Positions 1-5,342 of a stretch of DNA of 5,405 nt are shown piece by piece. A program made the translations under genes and the position numbers. The notes under the pieces were generated by a model. The model saw nothing but the letters and a program-made list of their open reading frames with translations, ran no database searches and was not told the DNA's origin. Origin of the DNA: Sulfurovum sp. (lineage in GTDB: Bacteria > Campylobacterota > Campylobacteria > Campylobacterales > Sulfurovaceae); contig WFYB01000067.1 in NCBI GenBank assembly GCA_015490315.1, positions 1-5,405 of the forward strand, written 5' to 3'. The stretch's first letter is position 1. The number at the start of each line of letters is the position of its first letter.

Positions 1-677
1 TGATGGAGCAGGCGGGGCTGCAAAATGACGGGATATTTGTCATGGATGCAAGCAAGCGCGACAGCAGACTCAACGCTTTCTTTGGGGGTCTTGGCAAGAG
101 TAAGCGGGTTGTGCTTTACGATACCCTCTTGGAGAAGCTCAATACCAAGGAGCTGCTCGCTGTGCTCGGGCACGAGCTGGGGCATTTCACTCACAAAGAT
201 ATCTGGAAAAACATCGCATTGATGGGGCTGCTGCTCTTTGTGGCGTTTTATCTCTTTGGACATCTGCCTGATGCACTCTTTACCGAGATGGGAGTGATTC
301 CTCATGCGGGTGTGAAGATCGCTATGCTGATGTTGCTGCTGCCGGTGCTGAGCTTCCTCTTTACGCCGTTTATGAGTTATGTCAGCAGACACAATGAGTA
401 TGCCGCAGATGCCTACGGCTCGGCAGTAGGGGGCAAAGAGCACCTGATCTCTGCACTCTTGAAGCTGGTGACTGAGAACAAAGCATTTCCCAAGTCACAC
501 CCCTTGGTGATCTTCTTCTACCATACCCACCCGCCGATCCTCGAGCGTCTCAAAGCGATGGGATATGATGCGACAGGTGTCATCGTCGGTGAAGAGGATG
601 AGAAAACGATAGAGGAGCCTCCAGTGCCAAATGACGGGATATTTGCATTTATAGACAAAAAAGACGATGACCGTTAA
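1..677 (+). CDS. M48 family zinc metallopeptidase, Ste24/CAAX-protease-like (5' end outside window)
   Basis: C-terminal 224 residues of a membrane zinc protease of the Ste24 type. The window starts inside the gene: the ATG at 3 is probably an internal Met, because full-length relatives are about 400 residues and the text before the active site (DGIFVMDASKRD, then NAFFGGLGKSKR) belongs to mid-protein. The zinc-binding HELGH lies at residues 57-61 (H57, E58, H61) and the third ligand is probably E132 in RHNEYAADAYG. Hydrophobic segments at about 71-88 and 104-122 flank a short loop, as in the family. THPPILERL (175-183) is the usual C-terminal family signature; an acidic, proline-containing tail follows to 224. 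The family cleaves membrane or prenylated-type proteins; the bacterial substrate is unknown and a quality-control role is inference. The end overlaps prmC by 11 bases, so the two are probably co-transcribed. I recall the same order in H. pylori (HP0382-HP0381). Family assignment is firm. Confidence 0.93.
   Translation, partial: MEQAGLQNDGIFVMDASKRDSRLNAFFGGLGKSKRVVLYDTLLEKLNTKELLAVLGHELGHFTHKDIWKNIALMGLLLFVAFYLFGHLPDALFTEMGVIPHAGVKIAMLMLLLPVLSFLFTPFMSYVSRHNEYAADAYGSAVGGKEHLISALLKLVTENKAFPKSHPLVIFFYHTHPPILERLKAMGYDATGVIVGEEDEKTIEEPPVPNDGIFAFIDKKDDDR
23..39 (+). repeat. 17-base direct repeat, copy 1 (in M48 gene)
   Basis: AAATGACGGGATATTTG, identical to 629-645 and read in the same frame (NDGIF in both). 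This copy lies in the conserved protease region. Confidence 0.6.
629..645 (+). repeat. 17-base direct repeat, copy 2 (in M48 gene tail)
   Basis: Identical to 23-39 and again encoding NDGIF, here in the non-catalytic C-terminal tail of the protease (residues 210-214). Confidence 0.6.
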
Positions 678-1488
678 AGAGGCACTGGATTGGGCAAGAG
701 AGAGCCTGCAAGATCACTGTGAACGTCCGCAGTTTGAAGCAGAGCTACTGCTTGTTTATCATCTTGGCAAAGAGCGTACCCATTTGATCCTGTACCCGGA
801 TGAGCCGGTATCTGATATCACAGGGTTTGAACGATTGATACAGAGGCGTGCTTCCCATGAGCCTTATGAGTATATTGTAGGCAAAGCAAGTTTTTATGAT
901 ATCGATCTCAAAGTGGCTCCCGGTGTGCTTATCCCGCGTCCGGAGACGGAACTGCTCATCGACGAGGTCTCCAGGATCATTGAAGAAGAGAAGATCACTT
1001 CTATTGCGGAGATCGGTGTAGGGAGTGGGGCGATCTCTGTTGTGCTTGCACGCAAGTTTCCCAACCTAAAGATCGTCGCAACCGATATATGTGATATGCC
1101 GCTCAAAATTGCTGCTGAAAATGCACAACATTGGGGAGTAGCAAAGCGTATAGAACTGCGAAAAAGCAGTCTTCTCGATGATCTGCATGAACCTGTTGAA
1201 ATGGTTGTCTCCAACCCTCCCTATATTGCCGCCGATGCACCATTGGAAGCCAATGTTGCCGAGTATGAGCCTAAGGAGGCACTTTTTGGAGGAGAGAAGG
1301 GGGATGAACTGCTCAAAGAGATCATCGACACAGTCAGAGCCAGAGGGATTAAGTGGCTGGCGTGTGAAATGGGTTATGATCAAAAAGCCCCTATTCAAGC
1401 ATATGTCAATGAAATTGGAGTAAAATCTATATCATTTTATAAGGATCTTGCGGGACTTGATCGCGGGTTTGTTATAGAGAATTTTTGA
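667..1488 (+). CDS. prmC: Peptide chain release factor N5-glutamine methyltransferase PrmC (HemK)
   Basis: 273 residues, normal family length. The enzyme transfers a methyl group from S-adenosylmethionine to the glutamine of the GGQ motif in release factors RF1 and RF2, in the cytosol. An N-terminal helical domain (about 1-75) for release-factor recognition is followed by a Rossmann methyltransferase domain. Visible motifs are RPETE (91-95), the SAM-binding EIGVGSGAIS (115-124), an acidic SAM-ribose candidate D140, the catalytic NPPY (183-186), YEPKEALFGGEKG (200-212) and the C-terminal KDLAGLDRGFVIENF. The start at 667 is favoured because an in-frame stop at 652 excludes a longer protein and MTVKEALDWA resembles the family N-terminus. 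No strong Shine-Dalgarno precedes it, consistent with coupling to the overlapping protease gene. The old name HemK (protoporphyrinogen oxidase) is a historical misannotation. Identification is secure. Confidence 0.96.
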   Translation: MTVKEALDWARESLQDHCERPQFEAELLLVYHLGKERTHLILYPDEPVSDITGFERLIQRRASHEPYEYIVGKASFYDIDLKVAPGVLIPRPETELLIDEVSRIIEEEKITSIAEIGVGSGAISVVLARKFPNLKIVATDICDMPLKIAAENAQHWGVAKRIELRKSSLLDDLHEPVEMVVSNPPYIAADAPLEANVAEYEPKEALFGGEKGDELLKEIIDTVRARGIKWLACEMGYDQKAPIQAYVNEIGVKSISFYKDLAGLDRGFVIENF

Positions 1489-1506
1489 GATATTAAGTTT
1501 TTTCTG

Positions 1507-1529
1507 TTACTTTTTTTAGAAAAAAGTAA
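1507..1529. repeat. Short perfect A/T-rich palindrome after prmC
   Basis: Arms TTACTTTTTT (1507-1516) and AAAAAAGTAA (1520-1529) are exact reverse complements of 10 bases around a 3-base loop. It begins 19 bases after the prmC stop. It is not followed by a T-run on the plus strand and has only one G:C pair, so it is a poor intrinsic terminator. Palindromes of this GTTAC/T-run type occur as intergenic repeats in several bacteria (recollection), and it lies only 10 bases from a much larger inverted repeat, so the two may belong to one element. Confidence 0.6.
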
Positions 1530-1539
1530 GCAAAAAATC

Positions 1540-1628
1540 GTCATTTCTCAAGTGCACGGACGATACTTTTGTCGCCTTGCTTCGCAAATATGGGCGACAA
1601 CGTATCTGTGCACCCGATGAGAAATGAC
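1540..1628. repeat. 89-base multi-segment inverted repeat (candidate dispersed palindromic element)
   Basis: Nested matching arms: GTCATTTCTCA (1540-1550) pairs exactly with TGAGAAATGAC (1618-1628); GTGCAC (1552-1557) with GTGCAC (1608-1613); GATAC (1562-1566) with GTATC (1602-1606); TTGTCGCC (1569-1576) with GGCGACAA (1593-1600); and an apical TTGC/GCAA (1577-1580, 1584-1587) around TTC. Together these can fold into one long bulged hairpin in DNA or RNA on either strand. A-runs flank both sides (1532-1537 and 1629-1635). On the minus strand the hairpin would be followed by a T-run and could terminate, but no leftward gene is there. The size and shape suit a non-autonomous palindromic element (REP/MITE-like); copy number cannot be judged from one window. 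Confidence 0.75.
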
Positions 1629-1646
1629 AAAAAAATATAAATATAG

Positions 1647-1651
1647 AAGGA
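1647..1651 (+). promoter_or_regulatory. Ribosome binding site that fixes the membrane-protein start
   Basis: AAGGA lies 5 bases before the ATG at 1657. An in-frame ATG at 1624 would add 11 residues, but it sits inside the right arm of the large inverted repeat and would add a very basic, unconserved-looking stretch, so 1657 is chosen. Confidence 0.7.
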
Positions 1652-1656
1652 TAAGA

Positions 1657-2136
1657 ATGAAACCGATATTTAGGGGTGTAACGATAGCCTATCTCATACT
1701 GCTGGGTGCAACGCTTGGGGCGGTGCTGTATGCCGGTATTGTGGTAGCACCGGTGACGTTCCATACGGAGCAGTGGCTGGGCGATGCAGCGCTTAGTCAG
1801 TATCAAGAGGGGCTGATCATGACACAGAATTTTGTCAGGCTCTCTTATCTTGTTGACTTTACTGTGATCGCTGTGGTGCTCTATGAGGGTTATAAATACA
1901 AAATGTTTGAGAGAGACAATATCACGCTTATTGCGGCTTTCTTGGTCTTGGCAACAGGTGTGATGTTCGGACACTATTATATCCCTGACATTGTCAATAT
2001 GCAGCTTGCGGGCGAAGCGATGACGAAATCTGAGGTGTTTATCAATACCCACAAAGGGAGCGAGATCAATATCAAGATCTTTGCGGCAGCACTGTTGGTA
2101 TTGATTGTGCGTAACATGCAAAAAGCATGTAAATAG
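1657..2136 (+). CDS. Small four-helix integral membrane protein, probably DUF4149 family
   Basis: 159 residues, function unknown. Four hydrophobic segments are visible at about 8-31, 60-78, 88-107 and 138-152. The first helix runs into VVAPVTF (29-35), which resembles the pattern of DUF4149 membrane proteins (a helix followed by APxxF); this assignment is from memory and moderate. Charged or polar points that could matter are H36, H106, the segment between helices 3 and 4 (108-137) and D67 within helix 2. Likely in the inner membrane with a short basic C-terminus (RNMQKACK). The start is set by AAGGA at 1647-1651. The stop TAG is followed directly by an in-frame TAA (2134-2139), and the next gene starts 16 bases later. 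The gene is separated from prmC by a palindrome-rich 168-base gap, so it may begin a new transcript, but I see no convincing promoter there. Confidence 0.82.
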   Translation: MKPIFRGVTIAYLILLGATLGAVLYAGIVVAPVTFHTEQWLGDAALSQYQEGLIMTQNFVRLSYLVDFTVIAVVLYEGYKYKMFERDNITLIAAFLVLATGVMFGHYYIPDIVNMQLAGEAMTKSEVFINTHKGSEINIKIFAAALLVLIVRNMQKACK

Positions 2137-2137
2137 T

Positions 2138-2167
2138 AATGAGGAATGAGGAATGAGGAATGAGGAA
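2138..2167 (+). repeat. Heptanucleotide tandem repeat (AATGAGG x4) forming the translation start region
   Basis: Four exact copies of AATGAGG (2138-2165) plus a partial AA. Each copy carries both an ATG and a Shine-Dalgarno-like GAGGA. The ATGs at 2139, 2146, 2153 and 2160 lie in successive frames; only 2153 opens the glycosylase gene. Starts at 2139 and 2146 both give a five-codon peptide (MRNEE) ending in TGA, and 2160 stops at 2172. The GAGGA at 2141-2145 lies 7 bases before the ATG at 2153, an ideal spacing. Confidence 0.85.
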
Positions 2168-2674
2168 CCGGTAGATATTCAGAAGCAACTTAAGCATCCT
2201 TTTGATCCTATTGTTTTCAAAGATACACATACCCTGATACTCGGCTCTTTTCCAAGTATAAAATCATTTGAAAACAACTTTTACTATGCGCATCCTCGCA
2301 ATCAGTTTTGGAAGATTCTTGAAGCAGTTACCGGCTATCCTGTCAACAACCGTGACCAAAAAATATGGTTGCTCAAAGAGATGGGATTGGGACTTTGGGA
2401 TATGATCGGCAGTTGTAGCCGTGACAACTCGCTTGACAGTTCTTTGGAAGATGAAGTGGTCAATGATATTCCGGCACTGCTTGAGTCCTACCCGAGTATA
2501 CAGAAGATCGCTTTCACCGGCAAAAAGGCGCAGGCACTCTTCGAGACGCATTTTGGACATCTCGATATTGATCGCGTTTATCTACCGTCTCCCTCTCCGG
2601 CGTATGCGGCGATGGGGTTTGAGGAGAAAGCAAAGATATATGCGGAAAAATTAGAAATAGGAAATAAAAAGTGA
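2153..2674 (+). CDS. DNA-deoxyinosine (hypoxanthine-DNA) glycosylase, UDG superfamily
   Basis: 173 residues, typical for this family. These enzymes remove hypoxanthine, the product of adenine deamination, and sometimes other deaminated bases, starting base-excision repair. Visible motifs are LILGSFPSIKS (28-38, the UDG-superfamily motif 1 region), FYYAHPRNQFWKIL (43-56, with the HPxNxFW signature shared with Mug/TDG relatives and N50 as a candidate catalytic residue), LGLWDMIGSCSRDNSLDSS (79-97), FTGKKA (121-126) and the motif-2 loop LPSPSPAYA (144-152). The match to the deoxyinosine glycosylase family is good; true uracil or mismatch specificity cannot be read from sequence. The start at 2153 is the only ATG of the heptamer repeat that opens this frame; the first 14 or so residues precede the usual N-terminal KHPFDPI. 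The stop overlaps the apaH GTG by 4 bases, so the two are translationally coupled. Confidence 0.88.
   Translation: MRNEEPVDIQKQLKHPFDPIVFKDTHTLILGSFPSIKSFENNFYYAHPRNQFWKILEAVTGYPVNNRDQKIWLLKEMGLGLWDMIGSCSRDNSLDSSLEDEVVNDIPALLESYPSIQKIAFTGKKAQALFETHFGHLDIDRVYLPSPSPAYAAMGFEEKAKIYAEKLEIGNKK
2659..2662 (+). promoter_or_regulatory. Ribosome binding site supporting the GTG start of apaH
   Basis: AGGA, 8 bases before GTG at 2671, inside the end of the glycosylase gene. It supports the non-ATG start, which also places the GDIQG motif where ApaH proteins have it. Confidence 0.65.
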
Positions 2675-3513
2675 GTGTCTGGGCAATCGGTGATATACAG
2701 GGTTGTTATGATTCGCTGCAGAGACTTTTTCAAAAGATTCAGTTTGACCCGCGTTACGACAGGTTGTGGCTGGCGGGTGATCTGGTCAACCGTGGACCAA
2801 AATCCCTTGAAGTACTGGAGTATCTTTATGAGATACAAGATAGTATAGAGATCGTCTTGGGCAACCATGATCTGACACTCATAGCAGCCTACTATGGTAT
2901 CAAAAAGTCCAATCCGACGATAGATCCTATCCTTGCATCCCCCAGAGCCAAAGAGCTCGTAGATTGGCTGCGGGGACAGAAGTTTTTGCATACGGATTTC
3001 AAGCTTGGCTACTGCATGGCACATGCGGGGATCTCCCCGGAGTTTGATCTGGGTATGGCGATAGCGTATGCCAGACGGGTAGAGCAGAAGTTGCAAAGCC
3101 CGGATGCCCAACAGTGGCTTCGTGCTGTTTTCAAGGGTGGGGTAGAGCGTTTTGATAGAGATGCGCGCCCGGAAGATATAGACCGCTATATCGTCAGTAG
3201 TTTTACGAGGATGCGCTACTGCTACAAAGACCACCGTCTTGATTTCAAACAGAAGGGCAAACCGACTGATGCCCTCAGAGCCAAAGGGCTCAAGCCATGG
3301 TTTGAGTGTGAAAACCGCAAAGAGATCGAGCTCAAGATCCTCTTTGGTCACTGGTCAACACTGGGGTTTTATGAAGATGAGCATCTGCTCGCGCTCGATA
3401 CCGGCTGTCTCTGGGGCGGCAAACTTACCGCTGCCAGACTCGACAGTTCAGAAGCACCAAGGATCGTGCAGGTAGAGTGCCCCGGTGCGATGAAGCCGGG
3501 GGAAGAGGGTTAG
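2671..3513 (+). CDS. apaH: Symmetrical bis(5'-nucleosyl)-tetraphosphatase (Ap4A hydrolase)
   Basis: 280 residues, the usual ApaH length. It hydrolyses Ap4A to two ADP in the cytosol, lowering stress-associated dinucleotide polyphosphates; E. coli ApaH also removes Np4 caps from RNA. The PPP-type metallophosphatase motifs are all present: GDIQG (7-11), GDLVNRGP (36-43), GNHD (64-67), AHAG (117-120), GHWS (226-229) and the family-specific DTGCLWGGKL (243-252). The metal ligands D7, D37, N65, H118 and H227 are therefore expected to be intact. The start is GTG within a GTGA overlap with the preceding glycosylase, preceded by AGGA. The last bases overlap the stop of the leftward ATP-grasp gene (TTAG at 3510-3513). 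Pairing with a DNA glycosylase suggests a maintenance operon but no direct pathway link. Identification is secure. Confidence 0.96.
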   Translation: MSVWAIGDIQGCYDSLQRLFQKIQFDPRYDRLWLAGDLVNRGPKSLEVLEYLYEIQDSIEIVLGNHDLTLIAAYYGIKKSNPTIDPILASPRAKELVDWLRGQKFLHTDFKLGYCMAHAGISPEFDLGMAIAYARRVEQKLQSPDAQQWLRAVFKGGVERFDRDARPEDIDRYIVSSFTRMRYCYKDHRLDFKQKGKPTDALRAKGLKPWFECENRKEIELKILFGHWSTLGFYEDEHLLALDTGCLWGGKLTAARLDSSEAPRIVQVECPGAMKPGEEG

Positions 3514-4691
3514 TCCTCTATCATATGTCCGACAAATTTGGACATGTTGTTGAGTATTTTGCCGCCTCTTCTATAGCCGAGTGCACAGGCTTCATAGGCG
3601 TAAAATACTCCTGCTTGGTAGTATCTCCCTTGTGCGTCTCTTGGCAGTTCCACATACTCCTGATAGATCATCTTGTGGTTATCATAGGCACCTTCTTCTC
3701 CTTCGATGATCGTGCCTTCATCATCCAGGATGCGTACACTCTCACCCTCTCTGCCGTAGATCGGTTTTTGTACCTGCTTGCCTGAAGCAAAAGGTTCAAA
3801 AGAGGTCTCAAGCAGCAGCGGATGATCCGGGTAGAGCTGCCAGAGTATCGCCAGCATTCCTTTGCTTTGGAAGAGCAGGGTATAGGCAGGGTTGAAGATG
3901 ATCGCTTTTTGGTTCTCGATGATCTGCGTAAGCAGGAGTGCCAGATCGGGTTCTTCGAGTGCGATATCTTCCCATGGGATGAGCTTGAACCAGAGTTCAT
4001 ACTGCTCTCCGTTATACTCTATACCCTCATCGGGAGAGAAGGCGATATCGTCAATATAGGCAAACTCTGTAATGTAGCCTGCTTCTGTGGCAATGTACTG
4101 CAGCAGACGTACGGTATTTTCCTCTTCGGCATTGCCTCTAACGGAAGTAAAGAGAAATTTCCAGCCCTCATAGCGATCTTCGAAATCGTTTACATCCTCC
4201 TGTAGAGTGACAAGACGTTTGAAGTTGTCCAGAAGCGCTTCATAGAGTCCATTGAACTGCTGACCCTCATCGAGTCCGTTTTTTTGGAGGATCGCCCACT
4301 GTACTACGGCAGTCTCAAAGACGGCAGTAGGTGTATCGGCATTGAACTCAAGCAGTTTGATAGGCTTACCATCGATACCGCCTGCCAGATCGAAGCGTCC
4401 GTAGAGATGCCAGTGGATATCATTTTCCCAAGTCTCTTTGATCTGTTCGACAAGGTTGAAGGGGATACCGAGTTCATGGAAGAGGTTGTGGTCTATTACA
4501 TATTGTGCTGCTTCTACGAACATATCGTAGAGGGTATTGCCCGCTTCGTAGTAGGCTTCGGCTTCCTTCTGGGTGACAAGTACCAGTTCATCTGCTATAT
4601 AGGGGGTCTCGTCACTGTCAGTATGCCAGGTAAAGCCGAGTTTCTCAAGGTAGGCAGGATCAAGAGGTTGTACTTTTTTGAGCTTGACCAT
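3510..4691 (-). CDS. Glutathionylspermidine synthase family ATP-grasp protein (YgiC/YjfC-like)
   Basis: 393 residues, close to E. coli YgiC/YjfC (about 386), and consisting of the synthetase-type ATP-grasp part only; no amidase domain. Visible family motifs are GRFDLA (98-103, R99/D101), LLEFNADTPTAVFE (113-126, with E115 and N117 matching the Mg/ATP ligands of E. coli GspS), ATEAGYITEFAYIDDIAF (201-218), FKLIPWE (235-241), KPIYGREGESVRI (309-321, candidate ATP lysine K309 and R314) and YQEYVELP (343-350). The catalytic core therefore looks complete. The family forms an amide bond between a C-terminal glycine carboxylate (glutathione in GspS) and an amine; the substrate here is unknown, and the GspS name should not be taken literally. 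It starts 2 bases after the lipoprotein stop with only a weak Shine-Dalgarno (TTAGAG), so it is probably translated by coupling. I recall the same pair in Campylobacter and Helicobacter, and an analogous pair, ygiB-ygiC, in E. coli. Confidence 0.9.
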   Translation of the reverse strand: MVKLKKVQPLDPAYLEKLGFTWHTDSDETPYIADELVLVTQKEAEAYYEAGNTLYDMFVEAAQYVIDHNLFHELGIPFNLVEQIKETWENDIHWHLYGRFDLAGGIDGKPIKLLEFNADTPTAVFETAVVQWAILQKNGLDEGQQFNGLYEALLDNFKRLVTLQEDVNDFEDRYEGWKFLFTSVRGNAEEENTVRLLQYIATEAGYITEFAYIDDIAFSPDEGIEYNGEQYELWFKLIPWEDIALEEPDLALLLTQIIENQKAIIFNPAYTLLFQSKGMLAILWQLYPDHPLLLETSFEPFASGKQVQKPIYGREGESVRILDDEGTIIEGEEGAYDNHKMIYQEYVELPRDAQGRYYQAGVFYAYEACALGYRRGGKILNNMSKFVGHMIED

Positions 4692-4693
4692 CT

Positions 4694-5314
4694 CTAACCG
4701 CCAAAGAAGCCGCCGCTTCTACTGAAACCGCTTTTTGTAGATGTTTTTTTACTGTTGAAAAAACCACTTCTTTTCGAACTCATACTTTTGCGTGGTTTGT
4801 TGAAACTACTTTTGCTTCTGGAGTAGGTTTGGGGGGATTTGTAGCCGGCTTTTCGGTTGTTTTGGTAGTTTTGGTTGCCAAAGAGTTTGCTGCCGATCCA
4901 TGCGCCGAGCATATATCCGGCTGCACTTGCCAAAATGGTTTCCCCCAGTCCCATACCGCCTTGTTGTGCGATACGCTCCTGTCCCTGCGGATCGGTGAGA
5001 TTGGATTGACCCGCATCGATGCGTGCTGCCTCCTGTGCGACGAGCGCATCCATCTCTTCGCGTGTGAGTACACGCTCACTGCCGTCAAGGCGCTTGAGTA
5101 TAATACGTGTCTCATCGGCAGGGAACTCATCTTTGATCTTGTAGCGTCCCGGTGCAGTCTCTTCGATGACGACGAAGGCACCTTTCGCCTGAGGCTGCTG
5201 ATCCTGCTGTTGCTGCTGTTGCTGCTGTTGTGTGCATCCGGTTACACCGCTTGCGAGCAGGGCTCCAAGTCCGGTTGCTGTTGCGAGAGTTGAAAATGTT
5301 TTGATATATTTCAT
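4694..5314 (-). CDS. UPF0323 family lipoprotein with poly-Gln stretch and basic Gly-Gly tail
   Basis: 206 residues; resembles Campylobacter Cj0371 and H. pylori HP0232 (UPF0323); biochemical role unknown. A signal peptide (MKYIK, then hydrophobic 8-26) ends in the lipobox VTGC, with lipidated C27; Thr at +2 is not the E. coli inner-membrane retention signal. Q29-Q37 form a nine-glutamine linker. Residues 45-95 (GAFVVIEE, YKIKDEFPADETRIILKRLDGSERVLT) are the conserved domain. Then comes an uncharged stretch 126-142 with a glycine zipper G133-xxx-G137-xxx-G141. The tail 143-206 carries 15 Lys/Arg and no acidic residue, is rich in Ser and aromatics (SGFF, SGFSRSGGFFGG), and ends Gly-Gly. The start at 5314 is chosen over the in-frame ATG at 5347 because AGGAA lies 7 bases upstream, the signal peptide fits, and 5347 lies inside the -10 box. 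The ATP-grasp gene follows after 2 bases. Confidence 0.9.
   Translation of the reverse strand: MKYIKTFSTLATATGLGALLASGVTGCTQQQQQQQQQDQQPQAKGAFVVIEETAPGRYKIKDEFPADETRIILKRLDGSERVLTREEMDALVAQEAARIDAGQSNLTDPQGQERIAQQGGMGLGETILASAAGYMLGAWIGSKLFGNQNYQNNRKAGYKSPQTYSRSKSSFNKPRKSMSSKRSGFFNSKKTSTKSGFSRSGGFFGG
5204..5230 (-). repeat. Nine-base tandem repeat (CAACAGCAG x3) encoding poly-Gln
   Basis: Three exact copies of CTGCTGTTG on the plus strand (CAA CAG CAG on the coding strand) encode nine consecutive Gln just after the lipobox Cys and Thr. Because the unit is nine bases, copy-number change would lengthen or shorten the linker by three residues without breaking the frame. Confidence 0.85.
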
Positions 5315-5321
5315 GCAAAAA

Positions 5322-5326
5322 TTCCT
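5322..5326 (-). promoter_or_regulatory. Ribosome binding site that fixes the lipoprotein start
   Basis: AGGAA on the minus strand (TTCCT on plus), 7 bases before the ATG at 5312-5314. It decides for this start over the ATG at 5345-5347. Confidence 0.75.
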
Positions 5327-5342
5327 ATATAAAATGTGGGTT

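Noticed and set aside
1507..1529. A/T palindrome as the prmC terminator
   Set aside because: Stem contains a single G:C pair, and on the plus strand it is followed by GCAAAAAATCG rather than a U-tract.
1516..2121. 201-codon open frame on the minus strand
   Set aside because: Antisense to the four-helix membrane protein and running into the palindromic gap; the product is Cys/His/Arg-rich with no coherent pattern, a usual sign of an opposite-strand shadow.
2138..2167. Heptamer repeat as a classic frame-switching phase-variation tract
   Set aside because: The productive ATG is within the repeat at a fixed distance from the gene body, so unit gain or loss does not change the reading frame.
2578..3351. 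257-codon open frame on the minus strand
   Set aside because: Lies antisense to apaH and to the end of the glycosylase gene, which have full family motifs; its product shows no recognisable domain and no ribosome site.
3480..3501. Hairpin CCCCGG/CCGGGG as terminator for either convergent gene
   Set aside because: Within the apaH coding end; no T-run follows on either strand, so it does not qualify as an intrinsic terminator.
3525..3545. Small hairpin ATGTCC/GGACAT just after apaH as terminator
   Set aside because: Only six solid base pairs, a mixed rather than U-rich sequence after it, and it lies in conserved coding sequence of the opposite gene.
3477..4697. Three plus-strand open frames (3477-3785, 3822-4205, 4284-4697) opposite the ATP-grasp gene
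   Set aside because: The minus-strand frame is continuous with strong family motifs over its whole length; the plus-strand frames are fragments with no recognisable domains.
4829..5293. 154-codon plus-strand open frame with a poly-Leu run
   Set aside because: The Leu run is simply the antisense of the poly-Gln repeat in the lipoprotein; no independent coding evidence.
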